DNA of 64,000 nucleotides from Corynebacterium terpenotabidum Y-11 (GCF_000418365.1 NC_021663.1:620001-684000), one strand, 5' to 3'. Positions 39,099 through 49,307 are shown, counted from the stretch's first letter. The notes: generated from the letters alone by a model not told the origin. Program-made: numbers and translations.

Positions 39099-39953
39099 GT
39101 GCAACCCGTGATCCCCGTGCCGGACCCCACCGACCCCCGTCTCGATGACCTCCGTGACCTCAATTCCTCCGACCGTCGGCCAGACCTGCCCGGTGGGAAG
39201 GGTCTGGTCATCGCCGAAGGGAACCTGGTGGTACCGCGGTTGGCGGCGTCCCGTTTCCCGGTGCGGTGTGTGGCGGGCTTCGCCCACCGGCTCGCTGAGC
39301 TGGAGGACGCCGCGGCGGCGGACCCGGCCGTCGCTGCCGGGCTCGACGGGGTCCCACGCTACGAGGTGACCCGCGAGACCCTGGCCCGGGTCGCGGGTTT
39401 CGACATGCACCGCGGCCTGGTCGCCGCCGCTGACCGGGTGGCAGAACCGACGGCCACCGAGGTACTCGACGGACTGGCGGCGGAGCACCCGGACAACCGG
39501 GTCATCGCCGTGCTGGAGGGGGTCGGGGACCACGAGAACATCGGTGCCCTGTTCCGCAATGTCGCCGGACTGGGGGTCGGGGCGGTTCTGCTGGGGGCGG
39601 GATGCGCCGATCCGTTGTACCGGCGGGTGGTGCGGGTCTCGATGGGGCACGTGCTGCGCGTCCCGTTCGCGCACCTGCCCGGAAAACCGACGACCTGGCA
39701 GCGTGGACTGGCGGACCTGCAGGACCGCGGTTACCGGGTGGTCGCGATGACCCCGAACACCGGGAACACCCTGGCCGACGCCGTGCGCGGTGCGGACAAG
39801 GTCGCCATCATGGTGGGGGCGGAGGGCCCCGGACTCACCGAACACGCGATGCGTGCCGCCGATGTGCGGGCAAAGATTCCGATGGCCCCCGGGACAGACT
39901 CGTTGAATGTCGCGACCTCCGCCGCGATCGGTTTCTACGCGGCGCAGTACTAG
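39099..39953 (+). CDS. TrmH/SpoU-family RNA 2'-O-methyltransferase
   Basis: 284 aa. An N-terminal substrate-binding region (GGKGLVIAEGNLVVPRL) precedes a SPOUT methyltransferase domain with the three signature motifs: DHENIGALFRNVAGLGVG, IMVGAEGPGLT and IPMAPGTDSLNVATSAAIG. It methylates ribose in rRNA or tRNA with SAM; the target is unknown. It corresponds to Rv0881 in gene order. The GTG start has -10 TAGGCT (39086-39091) 7 nt upstream and no ribosome-binding site, so it is probably leaderless. The stop codon lies in a 9-bp tandem repeat. Confidence 0.88.
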   Translation: MQPVIPVPDPTDPRLDDLRDLNSSDRRPDLPGGKGLVIAEGNLVVPRLAASRFPVRCVAGFAHRLAELEDAAAADPAVAAGLDGVPRYEVTRETLARVAGFDMHRGLVAAADRVAEPTATEVLDGLAAEHPDNRVIAVLEGVGDHENIGALFRNVAGLGVGAVLLGAGCADPLYRRVVRVSMGHVLRVPFAHLPGKPTTWQRGLADLQDRGYRVVAMTPNTGNTLADAVRGADKVAIMVGAEGPGLTEHAMRAADVRAKIPMAPGTDSLNVATSAAIGFYAAQY

Positions 39954-39980
39954 CAGTACTAGCAGTACAAGCAGTACAAG
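39945..39980 (+). repeat. 9-bp tandem repeat, four units
   Basis: CAGTACTAG twice and CAGTACAAG twice, ending 3 bp before the convergent gene. The first unit includes the methyltransferase stop codon; expansion or loss of units keeps that stop. Confidence 0.9.
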
Positions 39981-39982
39981 CG

Positions 39983-40909
39983 TCAGCGGCCGGTCTGTCG
40001 GGCGCGGCGACGCACCTCGTCGCCGATCCGGTGTGTCCCGGACTGCAGCCAACGGAACCCGGTGACCACACCACGACCGACTGATCCCGCCGCGCCACGC
40101 AGCAGCTCTCCGGTGGAACGCCCGTCGCCCTCGTCCTCCGGGGAATCCGCATAGTCGTCGTAACTGGTGTCCGTCGTGTCCACCCCGGAAGCCCCGGAAG
40201 CCCCGGAAACCCGGTCGGACCTGTGGTCGGCGGATACCGGGGTGGGGCGGGACGGGGTTCCGCCGGTGCGGACCTCCGGGCGGCCGTCGACGGCGAATGC
40301 GGCGACCGGGATGTCGATCTCGTCGGAGACGCCGAACCCCAGCCAGTACGCGATGGCGGCGACCGCCATTTCCGACGGCAGGAACGGCAGCTGGATCCCG
40401 TGTGCCTCGGTCGTCCCCTCCCAGAACCGTGCTTCATCGGGGAGCGGGGCGCCCGAATCCTCCAGGATCCGCTCGCGGGAGGCGTAGAAGCAGCGCGTCA
40501 TCCGGTCCCCGGTCCAGTGGGTGAAGCCGGCGAGGCCGTCGGGGTCGCCGGGGGTGGTGACGGTGACCAGCAGATCTGCCGCGGGAATCATCCCGACCAG
40601 GGCGCTGACGGTCGCGTCGACGCTGCGGAAGGAGGACAGCGTCCACCCCTCGGAAACCTCCGGCAGGACCGTCTGAACGACGGTGAGCCCGCGGTAGGCG
40701 CCGATGTAGTACTCACCCGGCCCGGGCGGGGCGGAGCGGTTCATGTCGAAATCGCCGATATGTGTCAGCGTCCACGCCGGATTCAGTTGAGCGAGAAGCT
40801 TCCGGGCGTACCCCCGGTCCGCCTTCGGCTCAGCGGCGAGCACTCCCCGCGGGTCGGCGGCGGTGATGAACCAGAGGGTGAGGACCTGCTGCGGCGGATG
40901 CGTGGGCAT
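39983..40909 (-). CDS. conserved hypothetical protein next to sepH
   Basis: 308 aa, family not firmly recognised. Seen: TLWFITAADPRGVLAAEPKA at the N-terminus, GEYYIGAYRGLTVVQTVLPE, FTHWTGDRMTRCFYASRERI, and a conserved-looking core to about residue 205. An acidic, disordered Gly/Ser/Asp-rich segment follows (GASGASG and DTTDTSYDDY), then a basic helix (GFRWLQSGTHRIGDEVRRRARQ). No signal peptide or membrane segment. It starts 6 nt after the sepH stop, so it is cotranscribed; a role with SepH in division is possible by association only. Confidence 0.6.
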   Translation of the reverse strand: MPTHPPQQVLTLWFITAADPRGVLAAEPKADRGYARKLLAQLNPAWTLTHIGDFDMNRSAPPGPGEYYIGAYRGLTVVQTVLPEVSEGWTLSSFRSVDATVSALVGMIPAADLLVTVTTPGDPDGLAGFTHWTGDRMTRCFYASRERILEDSGAPLPDEARFWEGTTEAHGIQLPFLPSEMAVAAIAYWLGFGVSDEIDIPVAAFAVDGRPEVRTGGTPSRPTPVSADHRSDRVSGASGASGVDTTDTSYDDYADSPEDEGDGRSTGELLRGAAGSVGRGVVTGFRWLQSGTHRIGDEVRRRARQTGR

Positions 40910-40915
40910 GCCCGG

Positions 40916-41869
40916 TCACTTCTTCCGGCGCGGAGTCGTCCGGACGCCGAGGAGGACGTCCTCCCAGTGCGGGGTCGCGGTACTGCGCCGCTTCTTCGCC
41001 GGGTGGGACCGGGTATCCGGCTCGCCGAACAGGTCGACCGCGCCGGTCACGTCCTCGGAATCGTTCCTGTCCGGGGAGGCGGCATCATCGGCCCGGTCGG
41101 CATCGACGGACCCGTCGTCGATGACGGAATCCGTGGCGTCCGTCATATCCCCGGCGTCCTCGCCGAGGACAGGGGACATACTGCGCACCGGTCGGCTGAA
41201 CCGAGGGTCGATGAGGTCGGTGGCCACCGAGTTCCGGGGCTCGACGGTCGCCGGACCATGCCCCGGAGGAGACGGCGGGACCCACCGGAATTCGGCGACG
41301 AACTCGGTCGCCCCCGCCCGGTTGCCCCGGGTCCAGCGCACCGAGATGACCCAGGCGTCCGAGGAATCCATCGCCGCATCCCAGATCGCGGCCCGCACGT
41401 CTTCGCCACGGGCGCCGAAGGACGCGGCGAGAACCTCCCACAGGGTGTGCTCGGCGGGACCGTCCGCCCGGACCGGGTAGGCCTGCCGGGCCAGTTCCGC
41501 CATCCGGTGGCGCTCCATCTCGATCGGGTGCGCGTAGGGCAGCAGGCGGGTCTCCGATGCGCCGGTTTCCGCCGCCAGTTCAGCGACCGTTGCACCGTGG
41601 CGCAGCCGCTTCTGGATCTCCCGGGGACGCAGCTTCACCTTCTCCTTCACCGGTTCCGGGGCGACCGGGGCAGCGTCGGCAGGTGCGGGGGCGTCCTGGT
41701 CGGCAGGGGCGTCCTCCGCCGGGGGAGTGGCAGGTCCGGCGGGGACGGGAGCGAGCAGAGCCCGCAGGTCGTCGGTGACCGGAACACGGAAACGGAGGTC
41801 ATCCGATGCGCTGCGGAGGATGAGGGCGTCGCCGTCACTGTCCTCGGGGACGAACTGCAGCTCCTGCAT
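40916..41869 (-). CDS. sepH: SepH-type septation protein (DUF3071)
   Basis: 317 aa. The N-terminal DUF3071 domain (MQELQFVPEDSDGDALILRS; RLRHGATVAELAAETGASE helix-turn-helix-like; YAHPIEMERHRMAELARQAYPV) is followed by a WEVLAASFGARGEDVRAAIWDA region, a long acidic disordered part and a short C-terminal motif (PHWEDVLLGVR). In Streptomyces and mycobacteria SepH binds FtsZ and promotes filament assembly at the septum. GGAGG lies 6 nt before ATG. The gene order serC-sepH matches the mycobacterial Rv0884c-Rv0883c arrangement. Confidence 0.88.
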   Translation of the reverse strand: MQELQFVPEDSDGDALILRSASDDLRFRVPVTDDLRALLAPVPAGPATPPAEDAPADQDAPAPADAAPVAPEPVKEKVKLRPREIQKRLRHGATVAELAAETGASETRLLPYAHPIEMERHRMAELARQAYPVRADGPAEHTLWEVLAASFGARGEDVRAAIWDAAMDSSDAWVISVRWTRGNRAGATEFVAEFRWVPPSPPGHGPATVEPRNSVATDLIDPRFSRPVRSMSPVLGEDAGDMTDATDSVIDDGSVDADRADDAASPDRNDSEDVTGAVDLFGEPDTRSHPAKKRRSTATPHWEDVLLGVRTTPRRKK

Positions 41870-41943
41870 CGGTGACCTCCGTGATCGACTCGGTACTGGT
41901 GGGTATGTGTCCTGACTCTATCCCACCTGGCCGAGGAGGCGTC

Positions 41944-43137
<1,194 letters not shown>

Positions 43138-43240
43138 TCACGGGCGGGGAGTGCCACCGAACAGCCTAACCTGTGGCGGCTCTGACCGGAACTGTAAGGG
43201 CAGGAAAGGGGTGGAAAGGGATTGTTCATCTCCGCTACTT

Positions 43241-43323
43241 TCCCCTGGGGGAGCCTTTGGGGGTGGCCGGAGAGGCCGTAAACGGGTAGCGCCATGTTGC
43301 CTGGGTCCGTAATTCTGTACAGT
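43241..43323 (+). promoter_or_regulatory. gltA promoter region with RamA-like motifs
   Basis: TCCCCTGGGGGA (43241-43252) and TTTGGGGGTG (43256-43265) fit the G-run/C-run RamA motif; the second is identical over ten bases to 6029-6038 upstream of ramA. A -10 candidate TACAGT lies at 43318-43323. RamA activation of gltA is known in C. glutamicum. The rest of the 374-bp gap up to serC shows nothing further that I can name. Confidence 0.45.
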
Positions 43324-43451
43324 GTGTTCTATCCCACGACCGCCCGCGGTCCGGTCCGACCGGCCGTGTGCCCACTTACGGGCCGTCATCGTTGGTGACG
43401 ATCGGACTGTGGACGTAACCGAGAACTTCAGAAACATCGAAAGGGATGTCA

Positions 43452-44747
43452 ATGGCTTCCGAGAACCAGGACAAGGTCGTTCTCCACTACCCCGGTGGCG
43501 AGTACGAGATGCCGATCGTGAAGGCAACCGAAGGTAATTCCGGATTTGCGCTGGGCAAGCTCCTTGCCGAGACCGGGCTCACCACCTTCGACCCGGGCTA
43601 CGTGAGCACCGGCTCGACCGAGTCCAAGATCACCTACATCGACGGCGCGAACGGTATCCTGCGTTACCGCGGTTACGACATCGCGGACCTCGCCAACAAC
43701 GCCAGCTTCAACGAGGTCAGCTACCTGCTGATCAACGGTGAGCTGCCGAACGAGGCCCAGCTGAGCGACTTCAACTCCAACATTCGCAAGCACACGCTGC
43801 TGGACGAGGACTTCAAGAGCCAGTTCAAGATCTTCCCGCGCGACGCGCACCCGATGAACGTCCTGGCCTCCTCGGTCAACATCCTCGCCACCTACTACGA
43901 GGATCAGCTTGATCCGCTGGACAAGGACCTCCAGCTCAAGAACACCTACCGCCTCATGGCGAAGGTGCCGATGCTCGCCGCGTACGCGTACCGCGCCTCT
44001 CGGGGCAAGCCGTACATGTACCCGGACAACAACCTCAACGCGCGCGAGAACTTCCTGCGCAACATGTTCGGTTACCCGACCGAGGACTACGAGATCGACC
44101 CGGTCGTCGCCAAGGCCCTCGACAAGCTGCTCATCCTCCACGCCGACCACGAGCAGAACTGCTCCACCTCCACGGTCCGCATGGTCGCGTCCTCGCAGGC
44201 GAACATCTACGCCTCCATCGCCGCCGGCGTCAACGCCCTGTCCGGCCCGCTGCACGGTGGCGCCAACCAGGCCGTCCTGGAGATGCTGCAGGACATCCAC
44301 GAGAACGGTGACGACGCCACCGAGTTCATGAACCGCGTGAAGAACAAGGAGCCGGGCATCAAGCTCATGGGCTTCGGTCACCGCGTCTACCGCAACTACG
44401 ACCCGCGTGCGGCCATCGTCAAGGAGTCCGCACACGAGATCCTCGAGCACCTCGGTGGCGACAATCTCCTCGATCTCGCCATGAACCTGGAGCAGATCGC
44501 CCTCAGCGACGAGTACTTCATCTCCCGGAAGCTGTACCCGAACGTCGACTTCTACACCGGTCTGATCTACCGTGCCATGGGCTTCTCCGAGGACTTCTTC
44601 ACCGTCCTGTTCGCCATGGGCCGTCTCCCGGGCTGGATCGCCCACTACATGGAGCAGGTCAACGACCCGACCGCCAAGATCAACCGGCCGCGTCAGATCT
44701 ACACCGGAGAGACCCTCCGCAGCGTTCCCCCGCTCGCCGAGCGCTGA
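43452..44747 (+). CDS. gltA: citrate synthase
   Basis: 431 aa type II (Gram-negative-like hexameric length) enzyme, very close to C. glutamicum GltA as I recall it. It condenses oxaloacetate and acetyl-CoA, the entry to the TCA cycle. Seen: FDPGYVSTGSTESKITYIDG, DIADLANNASFNEVSYLLI, catalytic His in LSGPLHGGANQ, His in GFGHRVYRNYDPR, Asp in YPNVDFYTGL, and a C-terminal INRPRQIYTG. The start is ATG 43452 with AAAGGGA 5 nt upstream; ATG 43446 is inside that ribosome-binding site. A terminator follows. Confidence 0.97.
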   Translation: MASENQDKVVLHYPGGEYEMPIVKATEGNSGFALGKLLAETGLTTFDPGYVSTGSTESKITYIDGANGILRYRGYDIADLANNASFNEVSYLLINGELPNEAQLSDFNSNIRKHTLLDEDFKSQFKIFPRDAHPMNVLASSVNILATYYEDQLDPLDKDLQLKNTYRLMAKVPMLAAYAYRASRGKPYMYPDNNLNARENFLRNMFGYPTEDYEIDPVVAKALDKLLILHADHEQNCSTSTVRMVASSQANIYASIAAGVNALSGPLHGGANQAVLEMLQDIHENGDDATEFMNRVKNKEPGIKLMGFGHRVYRNYDPRAAIVKESAHEILEHLGGDNLLDLAMNLEQIALSDEYFISRKLYPNVDFYTGLIYRAMGFSEDFFTVLFAMGRLPGWIAHYMEQVNDPTAKINRPRQIYTGETLRSVPPLAER

Positions 44748-44827
44748 TCAACGGCTGCCGGTCGACCGCTCCGGCGTCCCGGATCCCTACGTCCTGACCT
44801 TTAGGTCAAGACTGCTGGGTAGCACAG

Positions 44828-44858
44828 GCCCCGCACCCGTCAAGGGTGCGGGGCTTTT
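44828..44858 (+). terminator. rho-independent terminator of gltA
   Basis: A perfect 11-bp stem GCCCCGCACCC/GGGTGCGGGGC, 5-nt loop, then TTTTCG, 80 bp after the gltA stop. Confidence 0.92.
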
Positions 44859-45018
44859 CGTGTCGGGTCGGGCCGCCGGGTGGTCAGTCTCTCCTGTCAG
44901 CTGCGGCGCAGATACGGGTACTGGTAAGCTGAGTCGGTTAACGTCCCGACCACGGGGCGTCACACAACAGGCAGTGACGTGATGCGAACTGTCACGTCGA
45001 TGAGGAGGAGAACGAATC

Positions 45019-45378
45019 ATGGTGAAGCCGGAAATCGACGCTCAGGCCGGGCCCGCCCCCACTGAACTTGTCATCGAAGACCTGGTCGTCGGTGAGGGTA
45101 CCGAGGCCGTTGCCGGTGGAATGGTCGAGGTCCACTACGTGGGTGTGGATTTCGAGACCGGGCAGGAGTTCGACTCCTCCTGGGATCGTGGCACGACCAT
45201 CGAATTCCCCCTCGCTGGCCTGATCCAGGGCTGGCAGGACGGCATCCCCGGTATGAAGGTCGGTGGCCGCCGCAAGCTCACCATCCCCCCGGAGCTGGCC
45301 TACGGTCCCGTCGGCAGTGGAAACCCGCTGGGTGGGCGCACCCTGGTCTTCATCATTGACCTGGTGGACGCCCGCTAG
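45019..45378 (+). CDS. FKBP-type peptidyl-prolyl cis-trans isomerase
   Basis: 119 aa, one FKBP domain without signal peptide, so cytosolic. Seen: VEVHYVGVDFETGQEFDSSWDRG, FPLAGLIQGWQDGIPGMKVGG and RKLTIPPELAYG, including the aromatic and Trp residues of the active pocket. It assists protein folding at prolines. GAGGAGGAG lies upstream of ATG, and a -10 candidate TAAGCT at 44925-44930. It follows gltA as in C. glutamicum (fkbA). Confidence 0.94.
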   Translation: MVKPEIDAQAGPAPTELVIEDLVVGEGTEAVAGGMVEVHYVGVDFETGQEFDSSWDRGTTIEFPLAGLIQGWQDGIPGMKVGGRRKLTIPPELAYGPVGSGNPLGGRTLVFIIDLVDAR

Positions 45379-45402
45379 GCCGACCGTCCTCTCCCCGTCC
45401 TC

Positions 45403-45960
45403 TCAGCCTTTCACGACGCTGCGCAGCCGGAGCGTGTTGATCCGCCCGAGTTCGCGCACCGTGGTCTCCCATTCGGTCACGGTCGGGTTGTCGAGGCGGC
45501 GGCGCAGCAGCCGCAGCACCTCGTGTCCGCCGATGCCCTGGGCGCAGACGAGGAACAGGTGGTGGAAGCGCTCCTCGTACCGGGCACAGAGGTCCGCGAC
45601 CTCGGCCAGGACCTCGGGTGAGGATTCGAGGATGAAGGACTGCTCTTCACGGGAGTAGATGTCCGAGGTCTGTTCGCCGAGCACCGGGTGTGCCTGGATG
45701 CTGGTGAGCACTTCGACGCGTGGCATCCGCAGCAGTTCGCGGTGTGCGACGTCGAGCAGGTGCTCGAGATTCCGGAACGGGGCGGCCGCGGCGATCTCGT
45801 CGCCGAGCGTGGGATTGTAGAGCAGGTCCCCGATCAGGGCGGAGATCTGCCGGGGGGTCATCTGGTTGAGTTCGGCCAGGGTGGTGTGGAAAGGCGTCGC
45901 CGTCCGGGTCGGGGCGATGAGCGAGGTGTCGGCGTCCGTGGTGGCCTGTGAGTCAGTCAT
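45403..45960 (-). CDS. OHCU decarboxylase-like protein (UraD family)
   Basis: 185 aa. Seen: FHTTLAELNQMTPRQISALIGDLLYNPTLGDEIAAAAPF cut into the family's N-terminal helix pattern, AHPVLGEQTSD (the substrate-loop HP-x-x-G motif), SREEQSFI and YEERFHHLFLVCAQG. UraD decarboxylates 2-oxo-4-hydroxy-4-carboxy-5-ureidoimidazoline to S-allantoin after uricase. The usual catalytic His in the N-terminal PWW/H region is not obvious here. No uricase or HIUase gene is nearby, so the function is inferred from family only. The start ATG 45960 is chosen at MTDSQ; the 18-codon extension has no ribosome-binding site. Confidence 0.7.
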   Translation of the reverse strand: MTDSQATTDADTSLIAPTRTATPFHTTLAELNQMTPRQISALIGDLLYNPTLGDEIAAAAPFRNLEHLLDVAHRELLRMPRVEVLTSIQAHPVLGEQTSDIYSREEQSFILESSPEVLAEVADLCARYEERFHHLFLVCAQGIGGHEVLRLLRRRLDNPTVTEWETTVRELGRINTLRLRSVVKG

Positions 45961-46013
45961 GTTCCCAGGAAACCCTGCGGTCATTTCCGCTCTGTTACGG
46001 GACGGTGTCCCCA

Positions 46014-46042
46014 AAAGTTAACCCTCCGTCAGCAAAGTTAAC
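46014..46042. promoter_or_regulatory. AAAGTTAAC direct repeat between uraD-like gene and echA6
   Basis: AAAGTTAAC at 46014-46022 and 46034-46042, exactly 20 bp (two helical turns) apart, each holding the palindrome GTTAAC. The 169-bp divergent gap is otherwise unremarkable. A regulator site is plausible but unassigned. Confidence 0.45.
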
Positions 46043-46129
46043 TGCCAGTTGTCGCCGTTCACTCGTACCTGACGGGACGACATCGCCACATCCGCCACAC
46101 AGCGGGAGAATTGGGGGACAATGGACCGC

Positions 46130-46858
46130 ATGACTGACGAACCACTGAAGCTGGAATGTGAGGGGCGGGTGGCGGTCATCACCCTGACCCGACCGGACCG
46201 ACGGAATGCGCTGGACGCCACGGTCTGCACGGCGCTGACCCAGGCACTGACGGACGCCATGGCATCCGATGTTCGCGCGGTGCTGCTGCGCGGGGATGGC
46301 CCGGTGTTCTGTGCCGGCGCGAACCTCAAGGGCGGCGTATATGCTGACGGCTTCTTCACTGCCCTGGAGACCATGCTCACCACGGTCACTGACCTGCCGG
46401 TGCCAGTCATCGCGGACATCCAGGGCCCGGCGGTCGGTGCGGGCTGTCAGCTCGCCCTGGCCTGTGATCTGCGGGTCATGGGGGAGGACGCCCGGCTTTG
46501 GGTTCCTGCTGTCCACCACGGTTTCGCCCTCGATCCGTGGACCGTCGCCCGCGCCGTCGAACTGCTCGGCGGGTCCGTTGCCCGCAATATGCTCGTCGCC
46601 GGTGCGACGGTCGGGCAGGCCACCGCGTCAGCCACCGGGTTCGCCACTGCCGTGGGCACTCCGGCGGAGGCACTGGCTTTCGCCCACCGCGTCGCCGCCC
46701 AGGCACCGCTGCCGACGGCGTGGTTCAAGAAGGCGCTCAACCATCCCGGTGCCCCCGGGCTGGAGGCTGAGGCCCTGGCCTGCTGGGCCAGCCGTGACGT
46801 GCAGGAGGCCCGGGACGCTCGCGCCGAGAACCGTACCCCGGTGTTCGAAGGGCGGTAA
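46130..46858 (+). CDS. EchA6-like crotonase-fold protein
   Basis: 242 aa, the length of M. tuberculosis EchA6 (Rv0905). Crotonase fold: oxyanion loop PVFCAGANLKGG and QGPAVGAGCQLALACDLRV, but the second acidic residue region reads WVPAVHHGFALDPW instead of the hydratase pattern, as in EchA6, which is thought to bind acyl-CoA and shuttle mycolate precursors rather than hydrate them. The start ATG has -10 GACAAT (46117-46122) 7 nt upstream and no ribosome-binding site. The ATPase gene starts 4 nt after its stop. Confidence 0.82.
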   Translation: MTDEPLKLECEGRVAVITLTRPDRRNALDATVCTALTQALTDAMASDVRAVLLRGDGPVFCAGANLKGGVYADGFFTALETMLTTVTDLPVPVIADIQGPAVGAGCQLALACDLRVMGEDARLWVPAVHHGFALDPWTVARAVELLGGSVARNMLVAGATVGQATASATGFATAVGTPAEALAFAHRVAAQAPLPTAWFKKALNHPGAPGLEAEALACWASRDVQEARDARAENRTPVFEGR

Positions 46859-46862
46859 CAGC

Positions 46863-49253
46863 GTGCCGGACACAGCGGCGGACACAGCGGCGGACACGAC
46901 CGGACTGACCGGGCTCACCACGGCAGAGGTACAGCAACGCGTCACCGAGGGGCGCACGAACACGGTCGGACGGGGGACCGGACGCAGCGTCCTCCAGATC
47001 ATCCGGGCGAACGTTTTCACCCGGGTCAATGCGATTCTCGGCGTCCTCGCGGTGATCGTGCTGTCCACCGGATCGGTGATCAACGCGGCGTTCGGTCTGC
47101 TCATCATCGCGAACTCCGCGATCGGGATCATCCAGGAACTCCGGGCGAAGAAGACCCTCGACAGCTTGAGGATCGTCGGGGAGCAGCAGCCGACGGTCAT
47201 CCGTGACGGGAAGCGGCTCACCATCCACCAGGCCGAGGTCGTCGCCGATGATCTCATCATGGTGCACTCCGGCGACGAGATCGTCGTTGACGGGCCGGCA
47301 CTCGCCGGCACATTCTCCGTCGACGAATCCCAGCTCACCGGGGAATCCGTCGCGGTGCACAAGGTGCCTGGTGAGCAGGTGCTCTCCGGGTCCTTCGTCA
47401 CGACCGGCCACGGTGTCTACCGGGCGGAGAAGGTCGGGGAGGACGCCTACGCCGCGACACTTGCCGCACAGGCCAGCGAGTTCTCGCTGACCGGGTCAGT
47501 ACTGATGAGCGGGATCAACCAGATCCTCAAGGTGATCACCTGGATGCTCGTGCCGGTGGGCATCCTCACGATCTGGACGCAGCTGGTGCGCTCCGGCACG
47601 GGCCTCAGGGAATCGGTCCTGTCGATGGCGGCGGCGATCGTGCCGATGGTTCCGGAGGGACTCGTCCTGATGACCTCGGTCGCCTTCGCCGCCGGGGTGA
47701 TCCGGTTGGGCCGCTACAAAGCCCTGGTCAACGAACTGGTGGCGATCGAGGGCCTTGCCCGGGTAGACACAGTCTGCACCGACAAGACCGGCACGCTGAC
47801 CACCAACGAGATGGAGTTCGACGGTGTCTGGGCGGCTGACGGCTCCCCGGCGCCCGGGCACCTGAAGGACGTCCCGGGCAGGCTCGTCGCTGCCCAGGAG
47901 GACCGCAACGACACCGCCGGAGCGATCCTTGCGGCGTTCGAGGGGGTCACACCGTTCGTGGGAACGGAGATTCCCTTCAACTCCCGGTACAAGTACTCCG
48001 GGGTGCAGACCGCCGACGGTGCATGGATCCTCGGCGCCCCGGATGTACTGCTCGACCCGTCCGGCGAGGCGGCGGCGACGGCGCAACGGCTCGGGGGCGC
48101 GGGGCTGCGCGTCCTCGCCGTGGGGCGCGTCCCCGGGGAACTCACCGTGCCGGGGGAGGGTGCCACCATGACGGATGCCCCGACGCTCGGCGAGCCCGCT
48201 CTGGTGACGCTGCGTCAGCAACTGCGTCCGGACGCCCGGGAGACCCTCGACTTCTTCGCCGAGCAGCAGGTGGACCTGAAGATCATCTCCGGGGACAACC
48301 CCGATTCGGTCAAGGCCGTCGCGACAGGGGCGACCGACCGGGAGTTGGTCGCGGTCGATGCCCGGACCCTCGTCGAGCTGGAGGAGGAGGAGTTTGACGC
48401 GGAGATTGCCCGGGCGAATGTCTTCGGCCGGGTCTCGCCGGAGCAGAAGCAGCAGATGGTCGGCTCACTGCACCGCTCGGGGCGGACCGTGGCGATGACC
48501 GGGGACGGTGTCAACGATGTCCTTGCCCTGAAAAAGGCGGACATCGGCGTGGCGATGGGCTCGGGGTCCCCGGCGTCCCGCAGTGTGGCGCAACTGGTGC
48601 TGTTGACCAACCGGTTCTCGGCACTGCCTCAAGTCGTGGGAGAGGGTCGACGCGTCATCGGCAATATCGAGCGGGTGGCGAACCTCTTCCTGACGAAGAC
48701 GGTCTATTCGGTGGTTCTGGCTCTGGTGGTCGGGATTGCCGGGGTGTCCTTTCCCTTCCAGCCGATCCATGTGACCATTACCGGCTGGTTCACCATCGGC
48801 ATCCCGGCGTTCATTCTGGCGCTGGCGCCGAATAATGAGCGGCCCCGCGACGGATTCGTCCGTCGGGTGCTGTCGCTGGCTTTGCCGTCAGGGCTGTTGA
48901 TCGGCGGGATCTCGGTAACGATGTGGCTGGTCATCTACCCGGGCGGGGACGCTCCGGAGATCGAGCGTGACCGGGCCGGGACAGCGGTGCTGTTGGCACT
49001 GATCATCATGGGTCTGTGGGTGCTGGGGATCGTCGCACGTCCACTGACCTGGTGGAAGGTGCTGTTGTTGGCGGTGTGCGTGCTGGGCTACCTGGTGATC
49101 TTCACGGTGCCGTTCCTGCGTGAGCTGGTCCTGCTGGATCCGGGGGACAGCGGGCTGATGGCGACCGGCGCGGTGGTCGGCGTGTGCGGTGCGGCGGGGA
49201 TCGAGGTGGCGCACCGGCTGCTCGGTCGGATTCGCACGCGGTCGGCGAACTGA
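46863..49253 (+). CDS. P-type cation ATPase (CtpE-like)
   Basis: 796 aa, matching CtpE (Rv0908, about 797 aa), reported as a calcium transporter in mycobacteria. Seen: actuator-domain DESQLTGES, the phosphorylation site DKTGTLTT (Asp at residue 307), the membrane-segment motif IVPMVPEGLVL, KIISGDNPDSVKAVA, the hinge GDGVNDVLALKKADIGVAMG, and about ten membrane segments with a long C-terminal set. There is no N-terminal metal-binding domain. The GTG 46863 start follows the EchA6-like stop by 4 nt with AAGGGCGG before it; a much longer open frame upstream overlaps the EchA6 gene and is rejected. Confidence 0.9.
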   Translation: MPDTAADTAADTTGLTGLTTAEVQQRVTEGRTNTVGRGTGRSVLQIIRANVFTRVNAILGVLAVIVLSTGSVINAAFGLLIIANSAIGIIQELRAKKTLDSLRIVGEQQPTVIRDGKRLTIHQAEVVADDLIMVHSGDEIVVDGPALAGTFSVDESQLTGESVAVHKVPGEQVLSGSFVTTGHGVYRAEKVGEDAYAATLAAQASEFSLTGSVLMSGINQILKVITWMLVPVGILTIWTQLVRSGTGLRESVLSMAAAIVPMVPEGLVLMTSVAFAAGVIRLGRYKALVNELVAIEGLARVDTVCTDKTGTLTTNEMEFDGVWAADGSPAPGHLKDVPGRLVAAQEDRNDTAGAILAAFEGVTPFVGTEIPFNSRYKYSGVQTADGAWILGAPDVLLDPSGEAAATAQRLGGAGLRVLAVGRVPGELTVPGEGATMTDAPTLGEPALVTLRQQLRPDARETLDFFAEQQVDLKIISGDNPDSVKAVATGATDRELVAVDARTLVELEEEEFDAEIARANVFGRVSPEQKQQMVGSLHRSGRTVAMTGDGVNDVLALKKADIGVAMGSGSPASRSVAQLVLLTNRFSALPQVVGEGRRVIGNIERVANLFLTKTVYSVVLALVVGIAGVSFPFQPIHVTITGWFTIGIPAFILALAPNNERPRDGFVRRVLSLALPSGLLIGGISVTMWLVIYPGGDAPEIERDRAGTAVLLALIIMGLWVLGIVARPLTWWKVLLLAVCVLGYLVIFTVPFLRELVLLDPGDSGLMATGAVVGVCGAAGIEVAHRLLGRIRTRSAN

Positions 49254-49270
49254 GGCGACATCCATCCAGT

Positions 49271-49301
49271 AGTTGACATGTCAACTATGTGGGGGCATGA
49301 T
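49271..49301 (+). promoter_or_regulatory. 16-bp palindromic operator over the promoter of the monooxygenase pair
   Basis: AGTTGACATGTCAACT (49271-49286) is a perfect palindrome containing the -35 TTGACA (49273-49278). The -10 CATGAT (49296-49301) is 17 bp further on, and the start ATG follows after 6 nt. The palindrome resembles MarR-family operators. A protein bound there would block the -35. Confidence 0.65.
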
Positions 49302-49307
49302 GAAGCC

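Noticed and set aside
46269..46862. Long N-terminal extension of the P-type ATPase frame
   Set aside because: It overlaps the whole EchA6-like gene in another frame and is Arg/Ser/Pro-rich; the GTG at 46863 right after the EchA6-like stop fits the CtpE length.
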